Assembly (NCBI GenBank): GCA_016710525.1
Contig: JADJVQ010000028.1
Coordinates: 1-64,000, forward strand
Origin: Burkholderiaceae bacterium
GTDB taxonomy: Bacteria > Pseudomonadota > Gammaproteobacteria > Burkholderiales > Burkholderiaceae_E
DNA length: 64,000 bases
Direction: 5' to 3'
Shown: positions 17,303 to 25,800 of the stretch, in pieces
Layout: each line of letters opens with the position of its first letter
Numbering within the stretch: the first letter of the stretch is position 1
The notes under the pieces: generated by a model
What the model saw: only the letters and a program-made list of their open reading frames with translations
What the model was told of the DNA's origin: nothing
The model's database searches: none
Position numbers and translations under genes: made by a program

Positions 17303-18579
17303 GCCGGACGTGAATAGACGATGCGCCCGCCGACCAGCGTGACGCGCGAGCGCCCGGCCAGCTCACGGCCCAGGTAGGGCGAGTGGCGGCCCTGGCTGCG
17401 CAGCGACGCGGCCTCGACCAGCCAGTGCTCGTTGGGGTCGAACAGGCACAGATCGGCCGGCGCGCCCGGCGCCAGATGCCCGCCATCGATGCGCAGGATG
17501 GCCGCCGCGGCGCTGCTGATGCGGGCCAGCGCGGCCGGCAGCGGCACCGCCGATTCGCTCGCCCACTTCAGCGTGAGCGGCAGCAGCAGTTCGAGGCCGG
17601 TGACGCCCGGCTCGGCTTCGCCGAAGGGCATCTGCTTGGCATCGTCATCCACCGGGGTGTGATCCGAGCAGATTGCGTCGATCACGCCCTGGGCCAGCCC
17701 GGCGCGGATGGCGTCGCGATCGCGCTGCGCGCGAAACGGCGGATCGACCCGGTAGTGGCTGTCGAAGAACCCGATGTCCACGTCGACGAGGTGCAGGTGA
17801 TGCACCGCGACGTCGCAAGTGACCGGCAGCCCCTCGTGCTTGGCGCGGCGCACCAGCTCGACGCCGGCCGCCGAGGAGATCCGGCACAGATGCACCCGGC
17901 AGCCCGTGGCACGGACCAGCTCAAAGATGGTGTGCAGGGCCACGGTCTCGCTGGCCACCGGCACGCCCGGCAGCCCCAGGCGGCCCGCCACCGGGCCACT
18001 GGCGGCCACGCCGCCACGCCCCAGCCAGTGGTCCTGCGGCTGCAGCCAGACGGTGTAGCCGTAGGTGCATGCGTACTGCATCGCCCGCATCAGCGCGGCG
18101 GAGTCCGCGAACAGTCGCCCCGGCTGGGCGAACCCGACACAGCCGGCCTCGGCCAGTTCGGCCATTTCGGTGATGGCTTCGCCCTTCAGGCCCACGGTGA
18201 GCGCGCCCAGCGGATACAGATTGGCGCTCTCGAGCAGGCGGGCCCGGTGCTTGAGCATCTCGACCAGACCCGGCTCGTCGAGCGGCGGTTCGGTGTCGGG
18301 CGGGCACGACAGGCTGGTCACCCCGCCGGCCAGTGCGGCCTGCATCTCGGATTCGAGGGTGGCGCGGTACTCGAAGCCCGGCTCGCGCAGGCGTGCCGCC
18401 AGGTCGACCAGTCCGGGCGCGACCACCAGGCCGCGCGCATCGAGGGTCTGCTGGGCCACGAAACCGGCAGGCGCCGGACCGATCGCGGCGATGCGGCCGT
18501 CGGCGACATGCACGGCGGCATTCTGATCGAGGGAGCGCGCCGGGTCGATCACCCGGCCGTTGACGATGGACAATCGCAT
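17299..18579 (-). CDS. pyrX: Dihydroorotase-like subunit (PyrC'/PyrX), active-site histidines missing
   Basis: The 426-residue amidohydrolase-fold protein aligns with type I dihydroorotase, including LVVAPGLVDL, REPGFEYRATLESE and CSDHTPVDDDAK. The metal-binding Asp-x-His-x-His after the first beta strand is replaced: residues 59-63 read D-L-A-A-R, so both histidines are lost. Pseudomonads are known to carry such inactive dihydroorotase-like chains, needed for assembly of aspartate carbamoyltransferase. The gene follows pyrB with a one-base gap, as expected for a partner subunit. An active PyrC must be encoded elsewhere. Confidence 0.87.
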   Translation of the reverse strand: MRLSIVNGRVIDPARSLDQNAAVHVADGRIAAIGPAPAGFVAQQTLDARGLVVAPGLVDLAARLREPGFEYRATLESEMQAALAGGVTSLSCPPDTEPPLDEPGLVEMLKHRARLLESANLYPLGALTVGLKGEAITEMAELAEAGCVGFAQPGRLFADSAALMRAMQYACTYGYTVWLQPQDHWLGRGGVAASGPVAGRLGLPGVPVASETVALHTIFELVRATGCRVHLCRISSAAGVELVRRAKHEGLPVTCDVAVHHLHLVDVDIGFFDSHYRVDPPFRAQRDRDAIRAGLAQGVIDAICSDHTPVDDDAKQMPFGEAEPGVTGLELLLPLTLKWASESAVPLPAALARISSAAAAILRIDGGHLAPGAPADLCLFDPNEHWLVEAASLRSQGRHSPYLGRELAGRSRVTLVGGRIVYSRPA

Positions 18580-18580
18580 A

Positions 18581-19540
18581 TCAGTTGGACGCCAGCATAC
18601 TCATCACCGCCATTCGCACCGCGATGCCGAAGGTGACCTGGTCGAGGATCACCGACTGCGGGCCATCGGCCACCGCGGACTCGATTTCGACGCCGCGGTT
18701 CATCGGCCCCGGATGCATGACGATGGCATCGGGCTTGGCCAGCGCGAGCTTCTCCTGGGTCAGGCCGTAGTGCTTGAAATATTCCTGCGCCGAGGGCAGC
18801 AGCGCGCCGTTCATGCGCTCGTTCTGCAGCCGCAGCATGATGATGACGTCGACATCCTTCAGACCCTCGCGCATGTCGGTGAACACGCGCACACCCATCT
18901 GTTCGAGCCCTGCGGGCAGCAGCGTGTACGGGCCGATTGCACGCACCTCGGGAACACCCAGCGTGGTCAGGCCATGGATGTCGGAGCGGGCCACGCGCGA
19001 ATGCAGGATATCGCCGACCACCGCCACCCGCAGCTGGGTGAAGTCTTTCTTGAAGTGGCGGATCGTGTACATGTCGAGCAGCCCCTGGGTGGGGTGCGCG
19101 TGACGGCCGTCTCCGGCATTGATGACATGCACGTGGGGGCCGCGCACCCGATTCAGATGCTGGGCGATCAGGAAGGGCGCGCCACTGGTGGCGTGCCGGA
19201 CCACGAACATGTCGGCATGCATCGCAGCCAGATTGTCGATGGTGTCCAGCAGGGACTCGCCCTTGGCCGCCGATGACGTGTTGATGTTCAGGTTCAGCAC
19301 GTCGGCCGACAGGCGCTTGGCGGCGATCTCGAACGTGGTGCGGGTGCGGGTCGAGTTCTCGAAGAACAGGTTGAACACCGACTTGCCGCGCAGCAGCGGC
19401 ACCTTCTTGACTTCGCGGTCGGACACGCCCACGAAACTGGAGGCGGTGTCCAGGATGCGGTGGACCATCTGGCGCGGCAGGCCCTCGATGGTGAGCAGGT
19501 GCTTCAACTCGCCGTTTTCGTTCAGTTGCGGGTGTCTCAC
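18581..19540 (-). CDS. pyrB: Aspartate carbamoyltransferase catalytic subunit
   Basis: The 319-residue protein catalyses the first committed step of pyrimidine synthesis. FENSTRTRTTFE (about residues 60-71) is the carbamoyl-phosphate site. DGRHAHPTQGLLD lies in the middle, and VMHPGPMNRGVEI near residue 270 closes the aspartate site. It is nine bases downstream of pyrR and one base upstream of the pseudo-dihydroorotase. No pyrI regulatory chain is nearby, consistent with a PyrB-PyrC' holoenzyme. Confidence 0.95.
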   Translation of the reverse strand: MRHPQLNENGELKHLLTIEGLPRQMVHRILDTASSFVGVSDREVKKVPLLRGKSVFNLFFENSTRTRTTFEIAAKRLSADVLNLNINTSSAAKGESLLDTIDNLAAMHADMFVVRHATSGAPFLIAQHLNRVRGPHVHVINAGDGRHAHPTQGLLDMYTIRHFKKDFTQLRVAVVGDILHSRVARSDIHGLTTLGVPEVRAIGPYTLLPAGLEQMGVRVFTDMREGLKDVDVIIMLRLQNERMNGALLPSAQEYFKHYGLTQEKLALAKPDAIVMHPGPMNRGVEIESAVADGPQSVILDQVTFGIAVRMAVMSMLASN

Positions 19541-19549
19541 GGCGACGCC

Positions 19550-20065
19550 CTATTCGATGCGCAGCGAAAAACGATCGGCATCGTCTTGCGCCAGCACATA
19601 GTTGCGCGGCGGCGCCAGCGGCGCGCGCACGCCGCAGTAGCGGGCCTCGATCGGCAGCTCGCGCCCCCCGCGATCGATCAGCACCGCCAGTTCGACGCGC
19701 GCCGGACGGCCATAGTCGAACAGCTCGTTCAGCGCCGCGCGCACCGTACGCCCGGTGAACAGGATGTCGTCGACCAGCACCAGATGGGCGCCGTCGATTT
19801 CCAGCGGCAGCTCGCTGGCCTTCAGGTCCGCCGGCAGTCCGCGGCCGACCCGCTGGCCGTAGTCGTCGCGGTGAAACGCCGACGACAGCAGGCCCAGCGG
19901 GGTGGTCAGGCCCAGTTCGCGGTGCAGGCGGCGCGCCACCCACGCTCCGCCGCTGTGGATGCCGATCAGGTACGGCGAGACCGCGCCGTGCAGCGTCCCC
20001 TGCAGGGCTGCTCGCAGGGCCGCGTAGGCGGATTCGGCATCGGGGGCTGAGAGTGTGTCGCTCAT
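19550..20065 (-). CDS. pyrR: PyrR-type regulator / uracil phosphoribosyltransferase
   Basis: ATG 20065 gives 171 residues with the PRPP-binding loop LVLVDDILFTGRTVRAAL and the type I phosphoribosyltransferase core. In Gram-positives PyrR binds pyr mRNA. In proteobacteria the gene at the head of pyrB is kept, but its regulatory role is less clear. Its start overlaps the ruvX stop by four bases. No obvious attenuator hairpin lies in the nine-base gap to pyrB. Confidence 0.88.
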   Translation of the reverse strand: MSDTLSAPDAESAYAALRAALQGTLHGAVSPYLIGIHSGGAWVARRLHRELGLTTPLGLLSSAFHRDDYGQRVGRGLPADLKASELPLEIDGAHLVLVDDILFTGRTVRAALNELFDYGRPARVELAVLIDRGGRELPIEARYCGVRAPLAPPRNYVLAQDDADRFSLRIE

Positions 20066-20505
20066 GGCGCAGAGGGGTCGGGAAGGCTCGGGATTGGGGC
20101 GGGCGGCGCGCCCGCCTCGCTCAGGTATTGTCGCAGGATTATGGCGGCTGCCTGCGCGTCGAGCTGGCCCGCGCCGGCGCCTTCGCTTTGCGCGATGGCC
20201 GAGCTGTATCGCTCGTCGGTCAGGTGCACCGGCAGATTGAAACGTCCGGAGAGCTGGCGAGCGAAGCGCTCGCAGCGCAGCGTCATGTCGTGGGGATTGC
20301 CGTCGGGATGCACCGGCCGGCCCACCACCAGCGCCGCCGGCTGCCACTCGGCGATCAGCCGGGCAATGCGCTCGAACCGTTCGCGGGTGGGAACACTGGC
20401 GAGCACCGTCAGCGCCTGCGCCGATTCGGTGAGCGTATTGCCCACGGCCACCCCGATGCGGACCTCGCCGAAATCGAAGCCCAGCAGGGTGCGGACATCA
20501 GCCAC
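20062..20505 (-). CDS. ruvX: Holliday junction resolvase-like / pre-16S rRNA nuclease (YqgF)
   Basis: The 147-residue RNase H-fold protein starts LLGFDFGEVRIGVAVGN with the first catalytic Asp (residue 11). VVGRPVHPDGNPHD and LTDERYSS follow, and the late DAQAAAIILRQYL carries the last acid. YqgF proteins mature the 16S rRNA 5' end and are annotated as resolvases. The Pro-rich tail ends in the overlap with pyrR. It lies six bases after yqgE, the common yqgE-yqgF-pyrR order. Confidence 0.92.
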   Translation of the reverse strand: MADVRTLLGFDFGEVRIGVAVGNTLTESAQALTVLASVPTRERFERIARLIAEWQPAALVVGRPVHPDGNPHDMTLRCERFARQLSGRFNLPVHLTDERYSSAIAQSEGAGAGQLDAQAAAIILRQYLSEAGAPPAPIPSLPDPSAP

Positions 20506-20511
20506 GCGGGT

Positions 20512-21081
20512 TCAGGCGTGGCCGGCCGACGTCGACAGGAAGACCGGGTCGATGCCCAGCAGCCCGAAGGCGCGCGACAGGCGCAACTCGACCGGCGTGT
20601 CGAAGATGACCTCGGCATCGGCAGGCAAGGTCAGCCACGCATTGCGGCTGATCTCGTCCTCGAGCTGTCCGGGCCCCCAGCCGGCATACCCCAGCGCAAC
20701 CAGCATCTTGGGCGGCCCCTCGCCCCGCGCGACCGCCTCCAGGATGTCCTTGGAAGACGTGAGGCCGACTTCTTCGGCGACCACGACCGTGGAGTTCCAC
20801 TGTCCCAGCGGGTGATGCAGCACGAAGCCGCGATCGGTCTGGACCGGGCCGCCGAAGAACACCGGCTGCCCGGCCAGCAGTTCCGGCTCCAGGGCGAGGT
20901 CGATGCGTTCGAACAGCGTGCGCAGGTCGATGTCCATCGTGCGGTTGATGACCAGCCCGAGCGCCCCCTTGGCCGAATGTTCGGCCACATAGACGACCGC
21001 CCCCGAAAAATTCGGGTCGGCCATGCCCGGCATGGCCAGCAGGAACTGATGGGTGAAAACGGAGGCGGTGGCGGCGGACAT
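20512..21081 (-). CDS. YqgE/AlgH family protein (UPF0301)
   Basis: ATG 21081 gives 189 residues. FLLAMPGMADPNFSGAVVYVAEH is the conserved start. GALGLVINR, FFGGPVQTDRGFVLH and LVALGYAGWGPGQLEDEI are family hallmarks. The biochemical role is not established; AlgH influences alginate in Pseudomonas. The open frame continues upstream to 21357, but those residues are not conserved. It is the first gene of the operon running to 13098. Confidence 0.88.
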   Translation of the reverse strand: MSAATASVFTHQFLLAMPGMADPNFSGAVVYVAEHSAKGALGLVINRTMDIDLRTLFERIDLALEPELLAGQPVFFGGPVQTDRGFVLHHPLGQWNSTVVVAEEVGLTSSKDILEAVARGEGPPKMLVALGYAGWGPGQLEDEISRNAWLTLPADAEVIFDTPVELRLSRAFGLLGIDPVFLSTSAGHA

Positions 21082-21304
21082 GGGGGCGGCGCGTGCGACA
21101 GGGGGTGATCCCGGGGGGATCTGGCGCCAACCCTGCCGCAGACTCAGGTGAAATTGTAAAGAGCCGCGCAGGTTGGCACAATCCGCCGCCCTCTGGCGAA
21201 GGTTCCGACGAGCGGAAACGATTCGCCGCGCCAGCCGTTCACTTGCCTCATCCCGGGGCACCGCCCCGATCGTCGCGCCGTCGACCTGCCGCCCCCGCCC
21301 CGAA

Positions 21305-22840
21305 ATGACCCAGACCGCAGCTTTCGCACCGCCTCCCGCCACCGCAAGCCCGCACACCCCCAGCGGCGCTGGCGCACTGGTGTGGTTCCGGCGCGACCTG
21401 CGCTGCCACGATCACGCGGCGCTTTCGGCGGCCCTGGCCTCGCATCGCCGGGTGTGGTGCGCATTCGTCTTCGACACCGACATCCTCGCGCCTCTGGCCG
21501 ATCGCGCCGACCGGCGAGTGGCGTTCATCCACGCCAGCGTGCTCGAACTCGACGCGCGGCTGCGCGCCGCCGGCGGCGGCCTGATCGTGCGCCACGGCGC
21601 GGCAGCCGACGAAATCGTTGCGCTGGCCCGCGAACTGGCGGTCGATACCGTGTACGCGAACCGCGACTACGAACCGCTGGCGGTTGCCCGCGACGCCCGC
21701 GTCGAGCGGCACCTGCACCGCGAGGCCCGCCGCTTCGTCACCCTGAAGGATCAGGTGATCTTCGAGCGCGACGAAATTCTGACGGGCGCGGGCACCCCGT
21801 TCTCCGTCTACACGCCCTACCGCCGCGCCTGGGAGAAGCGCCTGACACCCGACGATCTCGCGGCGCGCGCGACGCCACTGAGCGGACGGCTGGCGCCCCC
21901 CGGCCCGGGCGAGTCGATTCCCGCGCTGGCCTCGCTCGGATTCGATCCGGTCGATCTGGGCGCACTGGGCATCCGCACCGGGATGACGGGCGGCGCCGCG
22001 CTGCTGGCGCAGTTTCTCGAGCGGATCGGCGAGTACGGCCGCGCACGCGACTATCCGGCCGTGAAGGGCCCGTCCTACCTGTCGGTGCACCTGCGCTTCG
22101 GAACGGTGTCGATCCGCGAATTGGCCCGGGCGGCCCGCGACTCGGCGGCGGCCACGCCGCAATCCGCCCCGGGGGTCGCGGTCTGGGTGGGCGAACTGAT
22201 CTGGCGCGATTTCTACTTCCAGATCCTTCACCACCACCCCAGGGTGGTCGAACACGCCTTCAAGCCCGACTACGACCGCATCGTCTGGGAAACCGGGCCT
22301 GCAGCGGATGCGATGTTCGGCGCCTGGTGCGAAGGCCGGACCGGCTTTCCGCTGGTCGACGCGGCGATGGCCCAGATCAATCGCAGCGGCTACATGCACA
22401 ACCGGCTGCGCATGGTGGTGGCATCGTTCCTGGTCAAGGACCTCGGACTGGACTGGCGGCGAGGCGAAGCGTACTTCGCACGCCATCTGATCGACTACGA
22501 CCTGGCCGCCAACAATGGCGGCTGGCAATGGGCCGCCTCCACAGGCTGCGATGCCCAGCCCTGGTTCCGGATCTTCAATCCGGTCACTCAATCGGAAAAA
22601 TTCGATCCGCGCGGCCAGTTCATCCGGCGCTACCTGCCTCAGCTGGGCGGGCTGGCCGAACGGACGATTCACGCGCCCTGGCTGCTCGCGCCCCTGGAAG
22701 CCGCCGCCGCCGGGCTGCGGCTGGGTGAAAACTACCCTCGGCCCATCGTCATGCACGACGAGGCGCGCCAGCGAACGCTGGCGCGCTATGGGGCACTCAG
22801 ACCGTCACCCCCACCGCCTGGCGGTGACGCCGCTCGGTGA
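21305..22840 (+). CDS. phrB: Deoxyribodipyrimidine photolyase
   Basis: ATG 21305 gives 511 residues. LVWFRRDLRCHDHAAL starts the antenna-binding domain. The FAD-binding domain has WVGELIWRDFYFQILHH, GFPLVDAAM, HNRLRMVVASFLVKDL and NNGGWQWAASTGCDAQPWFRIFNP. The enzyme repairs cyclobutane pyrimidine dimers using blue light. Its last 44 bases overlap the 3' end of chpA on the other strand. The extra N-terminal 20 residues are Ala/Pro-rich and probably disordered. Confidence 0.95.
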   Translation: MTQTAAFAPPPATASPHTPSGAGALVWFRRDLRCHDHAALSAALASHRRVWCAFVFDTDILAPLADRADRRVAFIHASVLELDARLRAAGGGLIVRHGAAADEIVALARELAVDTVYANRDYEPLAVARDARVERHLHREARRFVTLKDQVIFERDEILTGAGTPFSVYTPYRRAWEKRLTPDDLAARATPLSGRLAPPGPGESIPALASLGFDPVDLGALGIRTGMTGGAALLAQFLERIGEYGRARDYPAVKGPSYLSVHLRFGTVSIRELARAARDSAAATPQSAPGVAVWVGELIWRDFYFQILHHHPRVVEHAFKPDYDRIVWETGPAADAMFGAWCEGRTGFPLVDAAMAQINRSGYMHNRLRMVVASFLVKDLGLDWRRGEAYFARHLIDYDLAANNGGWQWAASTGCDAQPWFRIFNPVTQSEKFDPRGQFIRRYLPQLGGLAERTIHAPWLLAPLEAAAAGLRLGENYPRPIVMHDEARQRTLARYGALRPSPPPPGGDAAR

Positions 22841-25800
22841 AGTGGGCCAGATGGGCGAGCAGTTCGTCTTCCTGGTAGGGCTTGCCCAGATAGACATTCA
22901 CGCCCAGGCCCATCGCGTGATTGCGGTGCTTGTCCGCGGTCCGCGAGGTGATCATGATGATCGGCATGTGCGCGAACCGCTCGTCGGCCCGCAGGTTGCG
23001 GGTCAGGTCGAAGCCGTCCATGCGCGGCATCTCGATGTCCAGCAGCATCGCGTCGGGCACGACATCCTGCAGCTGGCGCAGCGCATCGACGCCATCCTTG
23101 GCCAGCAGCACCTGATACCCCTCGCGGGTCAGCAGGCGCTGGGTCACCTTGCGCACCGTCAATGAATCGTCGACCACCATCACGACCGGGGGCAATGCAT
23201 CGGGCAGCACCGCGGTGATCGTGGGCGCCGGAATCGCACGATCGAACACTTCGCCCGCGGCGGCCTGCGCCAGCGCCACCGGATTGACGATCAGCACGAT
23301 CTCGCCGTTGCCCAGCACGGTGGCGCCGGTCACGCCCCTGACCCGGGCGACCTGCGGGCCGACGTTCTTGACCACCACCTCCTGGTTGCGGGTGATCTCG
23401 TCGGCATGCAGCGCGATGCGCTGGTGCCCCGAGCGGATGATCACGACCGGCGAATAGTGCTGCGCCACCGGCGTGACGTCCGGCGATTCGACCAGGCTGC
23501 CCAGGAAGAACAGCGGCACGTTCTGGCCCTGCCATTCGACCGAGCGCTCGGCGTAGGCCGAGGCCAGCGCCTGCGGCTTGAGCTGCAGCACCTGCTCGAC
23601 GCTCGACGAGGGAACGGCGAAGCGCGATTTGCCGGCCGCCACCAGCACCACCTGCGCCACTGCCAGCGTCAGCGGCAGATGCACGGTGAAGCGGGTGCCG
23701 CGTCCCGGCTGGGTTTCGGTTTCGATGCGCCCGCCCAGCGACGCAACCTCCGAGCGCACGACATCCATGCCAACCCCGCGTCCCGACAGCTCGGTGACGC
23801 TGGCCGCCGTGGTGAAGCCCGGCACGAAGATCAGATCGGCAAGTTCGCGATCGGTGGGAGTCGACTGTTCGCTGATCAGTCCCTGCGAAATCGCCCGCAG
23901 CCGGATGCGCGCCAGATCGAGGCCGCTGCCGTCGTCGTTGAACGACAGGACGATCTCTCGCCCCTCCTGTCGGATCTCGACCTGGATCTCGCCGGTATCG
24001 GACTTGCCATGCGCGTGCCGCGTCGCGGCCGACTCGATGCCATGGGCCACCGCGTTGCGCAGCAGGTGCTCGATCGGTCCGGCCATGCGCTCGAGCACGC
24101 CGCGATCGACCTCGACGCTGGCGCCCCGGATGTCCAGGTGCACCCGCTTGTCGGTTTCCTTGGCCGATTGCCGCACCACACGGTACAGCCGATCGGAGAT
24201 CGATCCGAACTGCACCATGCGCACGCGCATCAGGTTCTGCTGCAGGTCGCGCAGCACCTGACCCTGGCGGTGCAGGTCCTGGCTGGCCTCGTCGAGGCTG
24301 CGCATCGAATTGCCCTGGACCGTGGCGACGTCGTTGACCGACTCGGCCATCATCCGGGTGAGTTCCTGGAAGCGCGTGTACCGGTCGAATTCGAGCGGGT
24401 CGAAACTGCCCTCGTGGACCTTCTGCTTGGCGATGCGCGCCTGGATCTGGGTATCGGCCTGGATCTCGATTTCGCGCAGCTGCGAGCGCAGCCGTCCGAC
24501 GTTTTCGGTGAGATCGGCCAGCGACTGGCGCAAAGTGGTGAGTTCGTTGTCCAGCCGCGAACGGGCGATCGACACTTCGCCGGCTTCGTTGACGAGCTTG
24601 TCCAGCAGGTCGGCACGCACCCGAACCAGCGGGTGGCTGGCCGGCACCGGCAGGTCGGCGGCCTTCGCCGGCGCGGCGTCTTGCGGCTTGGCGCTGCGGC
24701 GTGGCTGCGTCGGGCTGCGGGCCTGGCGGCCCTCGGCGCGGCGGGCGCTGGCCGGCGCAATCGGATCGCCAGACCCGCTCGCCGCCGCCAGGCCACTGGC
24801 CGCCAGCGCGGCAGCACCAGCCACCAAGGGTGCATCGAACGGCAAGGAAGCGAACGCGCCGGCCTGCGTCGGGGCCGGTTCGCCGGCCGCCGGCTCGGCC
24901 GCGCAAGGCGGGCTGGCAGGCTCCACGGACACTGCCGCGGCGGGCCGCTTGAGCGCCTCGAACAGCGCCACGGCCTGATCGACCTCGGCGACGAGTTCTT
25001 CGATCAGCTGGACGGGCGTGGTCGGCAGCGCCGCCAGCGTCTCGACCCGAGTCTCGGTGTCGTGCAGCTTCTGGCCCAGGCGCATCGCGCCGGCCATCCG
25101 GGCGCCGCCCTTGACGGTGTGCAGCAGCCGCATCAGGGTCTGAGGCAGCCGGGCATCGCCCGGGTTGGCCGCCCAGCCGCGCAGGTTTTCGCCGATGCGG
25201 GGCAGGTCGTCGTCGGCTTCTTCGATGAAAATCGCCAGCAGTTCCGGATCGAGCTCATCGACCGGCTGCTCGGCCATGGCGGGTCCGCTGTTTTCCGCGA
25301 CAGCGTCACTGGACAGGCTCGCCTCGGCATCCCGATCATCCCGATGCTCCGGATAATCGTCCGCCGAGACCGGCGCGTCGAACGCGCTCGCGGCGGGCAA
25401 GCCGGTGATGTCGGCAATCCGCGTCGGCGGCGCCCATCGCTGCACCAGCGCAGCCAGAGCCGCCAGCGCCTCGGGGTCGGCCGCCGGCCAGGCGCCCCCG
25501 GCGAACTGATGCAGCATGCCATGCATGCGCTGCACGGTCCGCGACAGGATCTCGAAGGCCTCGTCATCAGGGACCGCAGCGCTCAGCCGCTGTGCCGCGT
25601 AAGCGCGGTCGAGCGTCTCGGCCAGGCTGTGGACCGGTTCGAGTTCGACCACGGCCGCGCTGCCGGCCAGCGAGTGCACCGCGCGCATCGCCGCTTCGCT
25701 GGCCTCGCGCACCGGCGTCTCGCGCCATTGCGCGGTATCGGCCGTCAGCGTCTGGATCAGCTCGTCGGCCTCCGACAGGAAGATCAGATAGAGCGGCCGG

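Noticed and set aside
21140..21180. Sigma-54 promoter near TTGGCACAATCCGCC
   Set aside because: GC does not fall ten bases after GG, so the -12 element is missing.
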